The notes beneath the pieces are model-generated. The model ran no database searches, had not been told where the DNA came from, and was given only the letters and a program-made list of their open reading frames with translations. This document shows positions 33,501-40,790 of a DNA stretch of 64,000 bases, one piece after another. Both the position numbers and the translations under genes were made by a program. This DNA comes from Leptidea sinapis (lineage: Eukaryota; Arthropoda; Insecta; Lepidoptera; Pieridae): positions 3,348,001-3,412,000 of the forward strand of contig NC_066288.1 of the NCBI RefSeq assembly GCF_905404315.1, given 5' to 3'. The first letter of the stretch is position 1. Each line of letters begins with the position of its first letter.

Positions 33501-36500
33501 GTAATATAACTAAAACTGAAGGATCCTCAATCAAGCTACCAAATAAAAGAAACCAGATTATTACTGTTTAGTGTGGACTGACACTGAACCACAAGCGGAA
33601 GATAGGATTCAATGTAAACAGTGCAAAAGTTGGGCGCATGAAATGGCACTTCTTAGGTATATACAGTGATGAATGCGAGGACTGATCTGAACTAATTCAA
33701 AATATCTTTTTTGCCCCTTGGCATATCTGTTCTGTAGGCTCCACCCAGCAAAACGGATATTGGATATTTTTTGAAAATACTAATTCTTATTATATACATT
33801 GTTAAAGTTCCTTAATTTAAATGATTATTTTGCAAACATGATTAAACATAGCACAAAGAGTTCTATTGATTAGCAGATTGTGGTTTTATTTACACTATCC
33901 CTTAACATATGCATCTTGTGCAGGCTGCCCATACATTGCCACTTAGAATACTACATTCTAGAAAGATTTTTAAAATTTGATATTTGTACATACGGATGCA
34001 CTCTATGAAATTCATTGTTTTAACTGTTCGTATGACAGGCTCTATGTCAAGAGTCAGAGCTGGCGGAGAAGGCGGGGACTCCAGTGATGACCGAAGCCCA
34101 CTAGCGGTCTCTTGTGCTCGTACTGACAGTAGGTTTCCAACCTGAAAAATATTGAAAATAACCATTATTAACAGCATTATTCTTATCAAAATGTTATCTT
34201 TTAAACGATCACAGCCGACTCTCAGGTCAAGTAAGGTTAACGTAGAAAGGTATAATTAAAAAGACTTGTAAAAAAATGGATAAATAAAAAATTAAGGTAA
34301 TAGTAATTTAGCAAAACAAATCTATGCTTATGTCCGTATTTATTATTTTCTTAACATGCATGTATAAAAAAGATAATGAACTAACGGATAAAAAAGAAAT
34401 AAATATATCCCAGGCGTCATACAACTTCTTATTAATTTAGGACATTTTCCAGATAACATAAAATCATGGGGGTGAAGCATAAGCTGAGTAAATAATATGA
34501 CAAATAAATTGATATACTATTAACTGAATATATTCAATGGTATTGTCGTCAGAACTAATGATATCAGATCAATCTCACAACAGGAAAGGGGCTGAATTGA
34601 TGAAGGATCTCCTAATCAGATCTTTTTTATATTTTTATATTTTTTTATATTTTTACGCTTTTGTTTATATTTTATGTTCATTCATTAACCAAAATAATAT
34701 AAAACTTTAGTTTGTTTGTCTTTTAACCAACTAACCCTTTGTATATTATATTATGTGTGTCTTTTTTGTTTTAGATACAACAACAGTGTTCTTTGCGGTA
34801 AATGATCTCAGCAGTTAAAAATTGCATAGCTTCTGATCAAGACCTTGTTCATTCACGAAACCCGCTTTATATAAAAGAGTTCATTAATATACACTTGTCA
34901 TTGGTGAAATCTAAAAAAGATACGCCATTAAGCCAAACAATAATAATAATAGTAAAAGGGCTCAGTATCAATTAACTAAAATAAACAAATAGACTCTAAA
35001 AAAGGGCAATCTTAAGAAATGTGTGCAGATAGATCTAACCTAGGACTTGATTCTGCATTATTAGTATTTTTTGACTCACGCTGAACACATGCCAATTTCC
35101 CTAGGATCTCATGCATTATTATGTCGATGACTTCTGCCAAAAAGGCTCAAAAGTAAGGAAAATATGTAAAAGACAGATGAGACATTGGCTGTGCGTAAAG
35201 TTTAGCATCATTACCAGTGGGAGGCTCCTTTGCACAGGATGCCGGCTAGATTATGGGTACCACAACAGCTCCTATTTCTACCGTGAAGCAGTAATGTGTA
35301 AGCATTTCTGTGTTTAGGTCCGAAGGGCGCCGTAGCTAGTGAAATTACTGGGAAAATCAGACTTAACATCTTATGTCTCTAGGTGACGAGCGCAGTTGTA
35401 ATGCCGTTCAGAATTTTTGGGGTTTTCCAAGAATCCTGAGCGGCACTGCATTGTAATTGGCAGGGCATATTAATTACCATCAGCTGAATGTCCAGCTCAT
35501 CTCGTCCCTTATTTTCATTAAAAAAAAATCCAACTCATCAGCTAATAGTCTTGTGACTGATTGCCAATATTAAATTTGGAAGAATAAAAATCTTGACACA
35601 AGAGTATAGATTTGGCTCTAAGTGAAAGATCGATTTTGGACTTTGGAATGTTCATACCAATTATGATAATGAGTAGTGTTTATTATTTATTTATGTACAT
35701 CACTATCAGTGAGTATTCACTGACCTACTTTCACACAATATATGCAAATTCACTGATAACAATTTTTAAATCAACACAAAAACATGTCTTATTATTAGAG
35801 CAATACTGTACACATTACAATATTAACAACATTGATAAGACAAAATATTATACAGCAGGTGCACACTACTTCTCAACGACAGAAAAAGGTGCCAAAGTGG
35901 CATAATTGTATAAGGAAGTTTTTTTTTATGGAATAGGAGGACAAACGAGCGTACGAGTCACCTGATGTTAAGTGATCACCGCCACCCACATTCTCTTGCA
36001 ACACTAGAGGAATCACAAGAGCGTTGCCGGCCTTTAAGGTGTACGCGCTTTTTTTGAAGGTACCCATGTCGTATCGTCCCGGAAACACCGCAAGCTCCTT
36101 GAAAACCGCACTGTGGAGGACCGCCACACATCCAGATGGTGGGGATGATATCCTAACTTGTGGTGGTGGAATTTGGCGGCAGGAATCAGGTAAAACAGCT
36201 CTTCGGAACACTCCCCGTGATAAATGCGGTAGAAGACACACAATGAAGCGACGTCTCTACGCAACGCCAAGTGATCCAGCCGTTCACAGAGCACTGGGTC
36301 CCTGACAATTCGAGCTGCTCTACGTTGCACGCGGTCAAATGGATCGAGCTGATACTGGGGTTCGCCAAACCAGAGATGACAGCAATACTCCATGTGTGGC
36401 CGAACCTGCGCTTTGTAGAGCACTAGTATGTGGGCCGGCTTGAAGTATTGCCATGCTCTATTAATGGCACCCAGTTTCTTTGAAGCCAATTTGGCTTTGC

Positions 36501-39500
36501 CCTCCAGATGACCACGAAATTGGCAATCGCTCGAGATTTTGAGACCCAGTATTCCGATACTAGGCGAGGCTTTAAGGGAAGTGTTGTCGAAGTGCGGTGA
36601 TACGACAAATGGGGTTTTTTAGTGGTAAACGAGCGAACTTAAGTCTTCTGGGGGTTAAATTGGACAAGGTTCAATTTACCCCATTCCGCGACCTTCTCAA
36701 GAGAGGACTCGATAGAAGACACAGGTTTCTCCCGGCACTGGTCGACGATTTCCCGAGAGAGACCTGCATGGCCCATGTATACGGCATCACCAGTGCTGTC
36801 GTCTGTATAGCAATGAATGTTGGAGGTGTCCAACATATCTTTTTTTAATGGAATAGGAGGACAAACGAGCGTACGGGTCACCTGTTGTTAAGTGATCACC
36901 GCCGCCCACACTCTCTTGCAACACCAGAGGAATCACAGGAGCTTTGCCGGCCTCAAGGAAGGTGTACGCGCTTTTTTTGAAGTTACCCATGTCGTATCGT
37001 CCCGGAAACACCGCACAAGGCAGTTCATTCCACAGCTTTACATATCATTGATATGCAGAAGAAACAGCGTGGTTTGGATCAGGTGCTTTTAATATGTATT
37101 GTAATGTTATAATATTAAAATAGTCTTGTTCGACGTAAATAAATGGCTTATGTTGGTAAAGTAACTTTATTAAGTACCTAACCACATCTGTTGCTTATTC
37201 TACTAGTTATCTTTGAATAATTACTATAAGATAGCTCTAGTCTATATACTTAATAGCAAAGTTTTTTATTTACAACACTATGAAACTATTAGCAAAAATC
37301 ATTGAAAAGCTAGTTTTATGGACATTGCAGTGCTGGGTATCCCATTAATGTGAGATCTATAATAGGTGCAGCTAGAACGTACACATCCCAAATATATTAT
37401 TGCGCCGGCATATATGTCGGGTTATTGTCATTTGTATAGTCTTGTATAAATTAATATGAAACAGTTTGGGAAGCAATTCAAAAATGTAGCATGGCCACTG
37501 CAGACCATATTACCTCTATGTTTTAAATAAAGTTATAAAGACGCAACAGTTTAGCCTTTTTTGCCTGTTAAAAGGCATAAAAACGCATAAAAGGCATTTA
37601 TTTTCTCAAAATTTATTCCTTTAGAATTCTTTTTGATGTCATTTCTAATAACTACTAGATACTACTACCGCTTCGGAAACAAATGGCGCTCTGACAGAGA
37701 AGAAGAGGCGTAAGAAACTCTCCCAGCTATCTTTTTTGCGCTCTTTTCAATAAAAATATACAATATTGTACAGTCATTTCTATCGCTCTAAAATAATCAC
37801 AATCTAGTCCCAGGCTGTCCGATCATTTAGATATTCAGCAGTGGTGTAATATGATTTACGACAGAGCCATTTTTTTTATACATCATTTAAATTTATTTAT
37901 AAATAATGCCTGAACAGTGGCTGGGACTTAATATAGAAGTGTATACATTTACCCTTAAAGCTATTGTGTATCTTATGAAGCCTACTAGAATTAGTTACAA
38001 GCAATCCCTTATTTCTAGTGTAATAATAATGAAAATCACTATTAAGAGCAAAAAGGTGACGATTTTTGTGAATTTCATATTAAATTTTCATAAATGTACT
38101 GACAATGAACAGTCATTATATTTATTTCTTTAAATTTTTCTTTGAGAGACTGTCTATAACCAAGCTGATATATAGCACGAACAGCTCTCTTTAGCAGAGC
38201 AAACACTATATCAATGTCAGCAGCATGACCCCATAGTAAAATACCATATGTCATGATGCTGTCAAAATAACTGAAGTACACTAATCTAGAGGTCGCAACA
38301 TTCATGTACTCTCTAATCTTTCTAACTGCATATGCCGCAGAGCTCAGTCTATCTGCTAGATGGGCGTTTAGGGGTGTTTATTAGGTTTTCAATTGAAATA
38401 AGTAATCATACCAAAATAGCAAAGCATTTTATATTTTAAAGAAACAAAAAAACTCATCAATTTAAATAATCGCCCATATGCAGTAATAGCACCTGAATGA
38501 GCCTGAAAAACAAGTGTTATAATCTATTGTGTAAATATTATGAACACGGACTGTCAAAGCACCTAGTGCTAAAGCAATATGACATAATATTATAAAAAAA
38601 TAAATAAAATAAACAAAATTGTTACCTGTAAGAAAGCAGCATTATCAGTTTCCTTCAATGCTTCAATAGAAAAGTGCAGTAGAGCTGTTGCTTCTCTAAG
38701 CTTTTGAGCTGCCTGGCCTGTGAGTGATCTCATATTTGTTGCAGCCTGGGACCTTGTGTTTCGAGCGGCCCTAACTAGTTCATCACGCCTCCTCTCAACA
38801 GCGCGGGTAATCTCTGCACATGCCTGATCAATTTGTCTTTCTAATTCTTCACAAGATTCCTGCAATATGAGCACAATTTTCTGAGCTAGTCTATTATGTA
38901 TAGATAATTTCATCAGGGTATCCACATTTGAATAATCAGTGTTGAGATTTGATCTATTGTTCTCCCAAAATACCCAGTGATTCTAAAATATAGAACTTAC
39001 TCTTACTTAGCCAATAAAATTTATGAACGATGCGGGATTCGAACCCACGACCTCCGGCGTTCCGTGCCGGTGCTCTAACCAACTGAGCTAACCGTTCAAG
39101 TACAGCCTCGTTATAAAATTCTGTTCGCTTTGTTCAACTCTCAGGTTGTGGATTCATCTACAGGATCTACTTTACAGTTGATAACCTGCTCAACCCCAAT
39201 ATTTGCATATTAGGAAATTGACTTAAGATGTTGCTCTTGTAAATCTAAACAATATGTTATGTTTTTAAAGTGATAACCCTCACTTCTAGGATTAATACTC
39301 TTACTGCTAACCTTTAATCAAGGCTATTGAAGCTTTTATTTTCATTCACATCCCCCATTTACCCCTCTAAGAGCCTATTTTATTGTACTCTATATGTATT
39401 TGCAGCAATTGGAGTGTACTATAAGTGTGTAGAGGTAAATTGTTATAATAATACTTACATTTATTTTCTCACCTGAACCCTTAACTAATTGTATATACTC

Positions 39501-40331
39501 AGTTACAGCCTTAGCCTCCTCAGAAAGCTGTTGAAGTGATTGTGATAATTCAGTCTAAAAACAAGATTTAATTCATACATAAAACAACTTGCATTTAAAT
39601 AAATTATATTTATGTATTTCTTTTAGTTTTAAGTATTGATACAGTACCTTATGAGCTCTAGCAGCATTGGATAATGGTTGAGTTTCATGAGAGGAGTGTC
39701 GTTCATTAAGACATCTTGGACATATTGGTATCAAACATGTATTGCAATAAAGAACAGGAGATAAGCCATGATCTATACAAGTGGTGCCTAAAGCCCTGAG
39801 CTCATGCTGAGCTAATGGTCCACGTATTGGATGCCAGGCATCTCTGCATCCAGCACAATACCTAACTGAACACTGTTCACACCTTACAATTGCAGCACGC
39901 CTCTCTCCTTCACACATTTGACAAGCCTCCTCGGCAGGTGGTGCTATATTAATACCTCCAAATCTTTCCACAATTGTCCGCATAACTCGAAAAGGTGGCA
40001 ATCCCTCAGCTCCATTTTCATCTAATAAAACTTGCTTGGAACAAACAGGACATGTTATACTAAACGCAGTAGAAGAATACACAGGTGCAGCAGTTGTACC
40101 TGCGTAACTATTTGGTCTAGATCCACAAACAACTCCACTATCGGTTTCACTTGAAACGGACGCTTTATCGGCTTCTTGGTAATCGGACGCAACAGCCGAA
40201 GCGTTATCGTTATCATGAACATGGGTTTGAACACTAACAGCACAAACACGACACAACGAATGACCACACGGCAGTAAGACAGGTTCTCTGTAGAATTCTT
40301 TACACAAGAAACATCTTAATTCCTCCTCCAT
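18405..40331 (-). CDS. TRIM9: TRIM9-type E3 ubiquitin ligase (9 coding exons, 660 aa)
   Basis: Exons in coding order: 39648-40331, 39459-39554, 38626-38859, 33994-34141, 29756-29898, 26901-27039, 25146-25376, 21436-21608, 18405-18539. All have GT-AG borders, phases agree and the total is 1983 nt. Domains: RING (C7, C10, C22, H24, C27, C30, then C94, C97 after a long insert), B-box 1 (137-176), B-box 2 (185-215), coiled coil (about 229-338), COS-like (339-387), FN3 (about 388-482), SPRY (483-660, with WFSWD, GVHYWRLRVDRYD, DPAFGVAR, AVSLNR). This is the class I TRIM order. Length fits TRIM9 (about 700 aa in vertebrates). TRIM9 ligases act in neurons in netrin-dependent axon guidance and exocytosis, and bind microtubules through COS. 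TRIM67 is the close vertebrate paralogue; insects usually have one gene for both. Start: first Met of the RING exon. The 5' UTR is unknown. Confidence 0.96.
18600..18817. other. TRIM9 intron 8, unassigned part
   Basis: Intronic DNA between exon 9 and a LINE tail; no feature recognised. Confidence 0.4.
18818..19120 (+). repeat. CR1-like LINE, 3' tail with RT C-terminus
   Basis: The plus strand encodes YHPHHLDVWRSSTVRFSRSF and LPRTTKLWNELPCAVFPGRY in one frame, then a 3' UTR ending CCTATTCCATAAAAAAAAA. The same tail appears at 31998-32180 (+), 35918-36838 (-) and 36840-37045 (-). The fragment is 5'-truncated. Confidence 0.8.
19121..19628. other. TRIM9 intron 8, AT-rich
   Basis: It contains two phrases of similar wording (GCCGATATCTCGGAAACTAT near 19143 and a cognate near 19260), possibly a repeat fragment. 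Nothing else recognised. Confidence 0.35.
19629..20345. repeat. hairpin-module composite repeat, copy 1
   Basis: It opens with hairpin B (GCAACTGTTGTGTAATAAGG at 19629, reversed near 19715-19735 as CCTTATTATCAACAGTTGC), then module C (TATCTACACCCAGAATATGA to TAGCTTACTGCTAAC). A unique 400-bp core follows, then hairpin A text in the reverse sense (ACTCGTTTGGATGATGTAAT near 20228), and module C again inverted (AAGCTAACTGTTTCAGAATC at 20284). Copy 2 at 23037-23346 has the same modules in a different order. Confidence 0.6.
20346..20576. other. TRIM9 intron 8, GC-richer patch
   Basis: A locally GC-rich stretch (GACGACGGCGAGACGACGGC near 20390) without an open frame or recognisable repeat. Confidence 0.35.
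20577..20715 (+). repeat. LINE 3' UTR fragment (family D)
   Basis: It shares TTCCGAAGCGGTAGTAGTAT and TTTTGAGAAAATAAATGCCT with the reverse complements at 25917-26060 and 37585-37690. Only the 3' end is present. Confidence 0.75.
20735..20845 (-). repeat. CR1-like LINE RT fragment
   Basis: On the minus strand it matches 36330-36420: HMEYCCHLW and PQYE...FDRVQ are readable. It is a short internal piece. Confidence 0.65.
20984..21379 (-). pseudogene. LINE reverse transcriptase fragment, N-terminal part
   Basis: It encodes FDHVFGSDVIKAFKSIKNKA, then LWGISVKLVKSLIDIIAP and NNCIEYGEFPDLM. This is the region before RT motif 1 (fingers) in CR1/Jockey-group LINEs. The fragment ends at TAG before the polymerase motifs. 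Confidence 0.75.
21436..21608 (-). CDS. TRIM9: TRIM9 exon 8: middle of SPRY
   Basis: It encodes SDALGWAMYIDGSRSWFVHG, then GGIRAGGTVGVLLDLTRGVL and FTVDDRPQ (residues 559-616). Acceptor TTTGACAG, donor GTGACA. GC-rich like exon 7. Confidence 0.94.
21625..21663 (+). repeat. CATCATCATCAGCCGGAAGA repeat
   Basis: Short fragment (CCGGAAGACGTCCACTGCTG follows) also present at 50524-50572 and in diverged form at 49418-49470. It is a common lepidopteran interspersed tail and sits 17 bp upstream of TRIM9 exon 8, inside intron 7. Confidence 0.65.
21872..22143 (+). repeat. interspersed repeat E, copy 1
   Basis: About 270 bp including ATTACAATGCAGTGCCGCTC, AATTCTGAGCGGCACTACAA and TTCAGACCGAAACACAGTAA. 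Copies lie at 33046-33372 (+) and 35205-35531 (-). It opens with TTTTATGAAAATAAGGGACG and looks like a short retroposon. Confidence 0.8.
22268..22624 (-). pseudogene. LINE reverse transcriptase fragment, C-terminal part
   Basis: It encodes LTRRFNRCSKEANNTLFKAY, YTGGLWTNYTQKTLDTLRVQ and GLPRFCSASGMFAEARSDDF, the typical post-YADD thumb region of arthropod LINEs that lack RNase H. It ends VQVLVR. No catalytic motifs remain. Confidence 0.75.
22700..22947. repeat. AATT-target MITE, copy 2 (248 bp)
   Basis: Inverted ends GGACGTAATTCC and GGAACTACGTCC, flanked by AATT at 22696-22699 and 22948-22951. Highly similar to 17677-17919 in the same orientation. Lies in TRIM9 intron 7. Confidence 0.85.
23037..23346. 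repeat. hairpin-module composite repeat, copy 2
   Basis: Order here: module C (TATCTACACCCATAATATGA), then hairpin A (stem GTCCTAATAACCATTACA at about 23134 against TGTAATGGTTATTAGGAC at about 23215), then hairpin B (stem CAACTGTTGATAATTAGG at 23262 against its inverse at 23325-23344, itself enclosing a smaller stem). All three modules occur in copy 1 at 19629-20345. Confidence 0.65.
23575..23755 (-). repeat. SINE family 2, body only
   Basis: On the minus strand: AAGTCAATTTCCTAATATGC and ACAACCTGAGAGTTGAACAA are shared with 39110-39310 (-) and 59380-59510 (+). The tRNA-like part is missing. Confidence 0.75.
23890..24020 (-). repeat. interspersed repeat G, copy 1
   Basis: Inverse of 26670-26795: ACGTGTTTCGCCTCTACACG and GGCATGCTCAGGACATGTTG here against CCTCGTGTAGAGGCGAAACA there. 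The two copies flank TRIM9 exon 7 in opposite orientations. Confidence 0.75.
24325..24830 (-). pseudogene. LINE 3' end with RT C-terminus
   Basis: The minus strand reads NCVTKFNRIVKKRLCGKGYC, TITDFLNDTTDWE, then TAA at 24521-24523. The UTR that follows (GCCCGCTGAGTTTCTTGCGA, CAGGTCTGAGGCAGTCTCTT) is widespread in Lepidoptera. The FLND..W ending resembles the Daphne-like LINE at 37585-38325 but the UTR differs. Confidence 0.7.
25146..25376 (-). CDS. TRIM9: TRIM9 exon 7: first part of SPRY
   Basis: It encodes VAWFSWD, then WQPRVVVADQPLARGVHYWR and DPAFGVARHDVARDKMLG (residues 482-558). About 70 percent GC by eye. Acceptor TTGCAG, donor GTAATG. Overlapping open frames on both strands here are composition shadows. 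Confidence 0.93.
25425..25880. repeat. interspersed repeat H, copy 1
   Basis: GAAGTGAAACTTCTTTAGAA at the left, AGATAATGAGATAGGAAGCA near 25600, and an inverted GTTTCACTTCTGAC near 25867. Related text lies at 46880-47010, just before the Helitron endonuclease remnant, suggesting a non-autonomous relative of that element in TRIM9 intron 6. Confidence 0.5.
25917..26510 (-). pseudogene. LINE family D, 3' end with RT C-terminus
   Basis: The minus strand reads KWLCRKSYYSTAEYLSDRTA W then TAG, followed by a 3' UTR shared with 37585-37800 and 20577-20715. The frame further upstream is broken. Copy in TRIM9 intron 6, same strand as the gene. Confidence 0.75.
26670..26795 (+). repeat. interspersed repeat G, copy 2
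   Basis: CGAGACTGTCTCGTGCCAGA, CTCGTGTAGAGGCGAAACAC and CGGAATTAACACTAAAGAAA match the inverse of 23890-24020. Lies in TRIM9 intron 6, about 105 bp from exon 6. Confidence 0.75.
26901..27039 (-). CDS. TRIM9: TRIM9 exon 6: second half of FN3
   Basis: It encodes EVYCGRETVCTVDGLHYASL, YSARVKAFN and GPYSEVIGLQTSP (residues 436-481), closely like vertebrate TRIM9 FN3. It ends in phase 1 at CAG with donor GTTGGT. Confidence 0.94.
27222..27529 (+). mobile_element. non-autonomous Helitron-like element
   Basis: It starts TC after A (TCTTATATATAAAATTCTCG) and ends GGGTCAG then CTAA (CTRR). It contains CGGCTTGACCGATTCTCATG, the counterpart of the CGGCTGGACCGATT units at 10.7-11.2 kb. TRIM9 intron 5. 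Confidence 0.65.
27532..28073. repeat. foldback element, about 540 bp, with 80-90 bp arms
   Basis: The left arm 27532-27617 (TACGTGACACGTTGTTTGTC, ATGGACTCCTAAAC) pairs with the right arm 27985-28073 (GACAAACAACGTGTCACGTA). A second inner pair carries the GACAGCATTTTT / ACTGTCAAACCGTGCGTCAA text that also occurs once, unpaired, in the Helitron-like element at 11395-11445. Ends are TA-rich and the mariner-type element sits at its right edge. Confidence 0.7.
28074..29347 (-). mobile_element. mariner/IS630-type transposon (1274 bp, TA duplication)
   Basis: Inverted ends: CAGGTTGGGCCAAAAGTCCG at the left and, reversed, CTAGGTGGACCAAAAGTCCG at the right, flanked by TA at 28072-28073 and 29348-29349. 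It contains one broken transposase gene on the minus strand. TRIM9 intron 5. Confidence 0.88.
28177..29232 (-). pseudogene. mariner/IS630-type transposase, broken
   Basis: It starts MASISGSQRTFCVREYYRNN at 29232 and ends DDMIFKK at 28177. Catalytic sites are visible: first Asp in NIFFSDEAHFHLNG, second in VSQDGATCHT, third in WPPRSPD, with 36 residues between the second and third. DFFLWGYLKAKVYDTNP and a NFRSRLQQC tail follow, typical of the DD37D-like group in ants and moths. Breaks: a deletion with frame change near 29103, stops near 28695 and 28530, and a shift near 28390. Expected length is about 350 aa. Inactive. Confidence 0.85.
29350..29755. other. TRIM9 intron 5, no feature seen
   Basis: Intronic DNA between the mariner-type element and exon 5; the open frames here resemble nothing known. 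Confidence 0.45.
29756..29898 (-). CDS. TRIM9: TRIM9 exon 5: first half of FN3
   Basis: It encodes PGAPEMAVEACAARGCSCTL, then WRPP and GYILELDDGLGGPFR (to residue 435). It is strikingly GC-rich and Ala/Arg-rich compared with exons 1-4. Acceptor TTCAATAG, donor GTGAGT. Confidence 0.9.
30060..30294. repeat. short MITE candidate (inverted GTAGTCTCCGAAAATT)
   Basis: GTAGTCTCCGAAAATT at 30064-30079 has a perfect inverse at about 30275-30290. The core is AT-rich. No clear target duplication. TRIM9 intron 4. Confidence 0.5.
30295..30981. other. TRIM9 intron 4; probable retroelement tail ending in TTTCA repeats
   Basis: No coding region. At 30824-30850 the text AAATAAATCATTTCATTTCA ends in a short TTTCA repeat, like the microsatellite tail of a truncated LINE; the family is not identified. 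Confidence 0.35.
30982..31434 (+). repeat. hAT-type MITE (453 bp), copy 2
   Basis: Ends TAGAGGTG and CACCTCTA, with a perfect 8-bp duplication TCCACAAG at 30974-30981 and 31435-31442. It shares AATAAGCTAATAAATTCAAT, CTTCGCCCGTAACTC and the TTAAATTAAATTAATTTAAA tail with 7117-7475, but its core is about 90 bp longer. TRIM9 intron 4. Confidence 0.92.
31537..31615 (-). repeat. diverged LINE family D tail
   Basis: TTTCTCAAATTTGATTCCTT and TTTACCGCTTCGGAAACTAC match the reverse of the family D 3' UTR with many differences. An old fragment. Confidence 0.6.
31998..32180 (+). repeat. CR1-like LINE 3' tail
   Basis: GTGGAATGAGCTTCCTTATA to CCTATTCCATAAAAAAAAA, the same tail as 18905-19120 with a short internal deletion after CTTCCTT. 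TRIM9 intron 4. Confidence 0.8.
32366..32660 (+). repeat. tRNA-derived SINE, family 1, copy 3 (nearly full)
   Basis: GACCTGTATAGGAGAGTGGTTAG (A-box region), GGTACCGGGTTCGAATCCCG (B-box), TATGTATTTATGTATG body and CATAACACAGGCTGTATGCT tail. Best copy of the family here. TRIM9 intron 4. Confidence 0.88.
33046..33372 (+). repeat. interspersed repeat E, copy 2
   Basis: TTTTTTTATGAAAATAAGGG through CCTATGTAAATGAGTCTCCC. It extends further at the 3' side than copy 1 and so defines more of the family. TRIM9 intron 4. Confidence 0.82.
33556..33669 (+). pseudogene. pogo-like transposase zinc-motif tail, remnant
   Basis: The plus strand reads DYYCLVWTDTEPQAEDRIQC then KQCKSWAHEMALL and a TGA. Insect pogo/Tigger transposases commonly end in a Cys/His motif of the form C..C...W.QC..C..WAH..C; here one Cys is Trp and the downstream part is lost. 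A PHD finger of a host gene is the alternative. TRIM9 intron 4, opposite strand. Confidence 0.5.
33994..34141 (-). CDS. TRIM9: TRIM9 exon 4: COS-like segment
   Basis: It encodes VGNLLSVRAQETASGL through LTLDIEPVIRTVKTMNFIEC (residues 339-387), the link between coiled coil and FN3 that carries the microtubule-binding COS box in class I TRIMs. It ends in phase 1 at the donor GTATGT. Confidence 0.88.
34200..35204. other. TRIM9 intron 3, AT-rich, no gene seen
   Basis: No recognisable coding region. LINLGHFPDNIKSWG can be read near 34420-34470 and vaguely resembles the pre-motif region of a LINE RT, but it is too short to call. Confidence 0.4.
35205..35531 (-). repeat. interspersed repeat E, copy 3
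   Basis: Inverse of copies 1 and 2; begins ACCAGTGGGAGGCTCCTTTG and ends TTATTTTCATTAAAAAAAA on the plus strand. TRIM9 intron 3. Confidence 0.82.
35918..36838 (-). pseudogene. CR1-like LINE fragment: end of RT and 3' UTR
   Basis: The minus strand reads SNIHCYTDDSTGDAVYMGHA (the YADD motif altered to YTDD), SSIESSLEKVAEWGKLNLVQ, then ASKKLGAINRAWQYFKPAHI, LYKAQVRPHMEYCCHLWFGE, DRVQRRAARIV and YHPHHLDVWRSSTVRFSRSL, with several frame changes. The 3' end is an A-run at 35918-35928 after CCTATTCC. It is 5'-truncated at RT motif C. TRIM9 intron 3. Confidence 0.82.
36840..37045 (-). repeat. second CR1-like LINE 3' tail, head-to-tail with the first
   Basis: GTGGAATGAACTGCCTTGTG through CCTATTCCATTAAAAAAAG on the minus strand. 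Its A-run abuts the truncated 5' end of the copy at 35918-36838. Confidence 0.78.
37046..37584. other. TRIM9 intron 3, no feature seen
   Basis: AT-rich intronic DNA. Confidence 0.4.
37585..38325 (-). pseudogene. LINE family D, RT C-terminus and 3' UTR
   Basis: The minus strand reads MNVATSRLVYFSYFDSIMTY, GILLWGHAADIDIVFALLKR, AVRAIYQLGYRQSLKEKFKE, INIMTVHCQYIYENLI, then after breaks KWLCRKSYYTTAEYLNDRTA W and TAG at about 37805. This is the post-RT region of Daphne-like arthropod LINEs. Best copy of the family in the window. TRIM9 intron 3. Confidence 0.8.
38626..38859 (-). CDS. TRIM9: TRIM9 exon 3: coiled coil
   Basis: 78 codons from ESCEELERQI to AAFLQ. Residues 261-338, heptad-rich with many Arg, Glu and Ala. 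Acceptor ATATTGCAG, donor GTAACA. Confidence 0.94.
39000..39310 (-). repeat. SINE family 2 with tRNA-like segment
   Basis: Read on the minus strand, a body (CAAGAGCAACATCTTAAGTC, CTAATATGCAAATATTGGGG, GAGAGTTGAACAAAGCGAAC) is followed by a tRNA-like cloverleaf sequence: GGTTAGCTCAGTTGGTTAGA (A box), CCGGC/GCCGG anticodon stem, GTGGGTTCGAATCCCGC (B box). The tRNA-like part lies downstream of the body, as in the copy at 59370-59665. TRIM9 intron 2. Confidence 0.8.
39459..39554 (-). CDS. TRIM9: TRIM9 exon 2: start of coiled coil
   Basis: 32 codons, TELSQSLQQLSEEAKAVTEY and on to GEKIN, with acceptor TTTTTAG and donor GTAAGT. Residues 229-260. It matches the TELSQ.LQQLSE.A segment of TRIM9. Confidence 0.93.
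39648..40331 (-). CDS. TRIM9: TRIM9 exon 1: RING and both B-boxes
   Basis: It encodes residues 1-228 (MEEELRCFLCKEFYREPVLL onward) and ends AHK before the donor GTACTG. Between the two zinc-ligand halves of the RING lies an acidic, serine-rich insert (residues 31-92) with SSETDSGVVCGSRP. This region holds a beta-TrCP degron in vertebrate TRIM9. Confidence 0.95.
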
Positions 40332-40635
40332 TTTATTAATAATAATGTTTTGTTTCTTACAAATTTAAGTTATAAAAATTAAATAAGTACTGAGTTTGAA
40401 CATAGTAAGCTCCATTTACACTACTGACTACTCCATTTCAACAAGTCAACAACAGTGTTTAAATGATTCTTGTCACTGAAAGACAATTTTCAATGTATAT
40501 GCTATCTCACAAAATACTTTCATTAGCAGGAAGAAGTACGATATAATAATTGCACTGCAATAAGCATTTCAAGCACTCAAATAATACAACAATCCTACAA
40601 AGGCAAGTAGATAAGTAACAACTATGTAGTATTTT
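40332..40635 (-). promoter_or_regulatory. TRIM9 upstream region (5' UTR or promoter-proximal)
   Basis: About 300 bp between the TRIM9 start codon and the LINE 3' end. It is AT-rich, with no clear TATA or initiator that I can defend. It may be 5' UTR, or the end of an intron after a noncoding exon located beyond the LINE. Confidence 0.3.
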
Positions 40636-40790
40636 ATGTGTTTTTTCTTTTTTTTTTTTGCGCCATTTATTGGCCTGCACGGTTTGTGCGTCAGCCATAC
40701 AAAAAGGTGAGGAAGTGTGTCATTGGATTGAGAATTGGAACGGAATTTCGAAAAGGATCAGGTAAATTTAGTATATAAGTACATAAATGG

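Noticed and set aside
39030..39100. tRNA gene (cloverleaf-like, minus strand)
   Set aside because: It has A and B boxes and an anticodon stem, but position 33 is C instead of T, and it is embedded in a repeat also present at 59515-59592 in diverged form. It is the tRNA-like part of a SINE.
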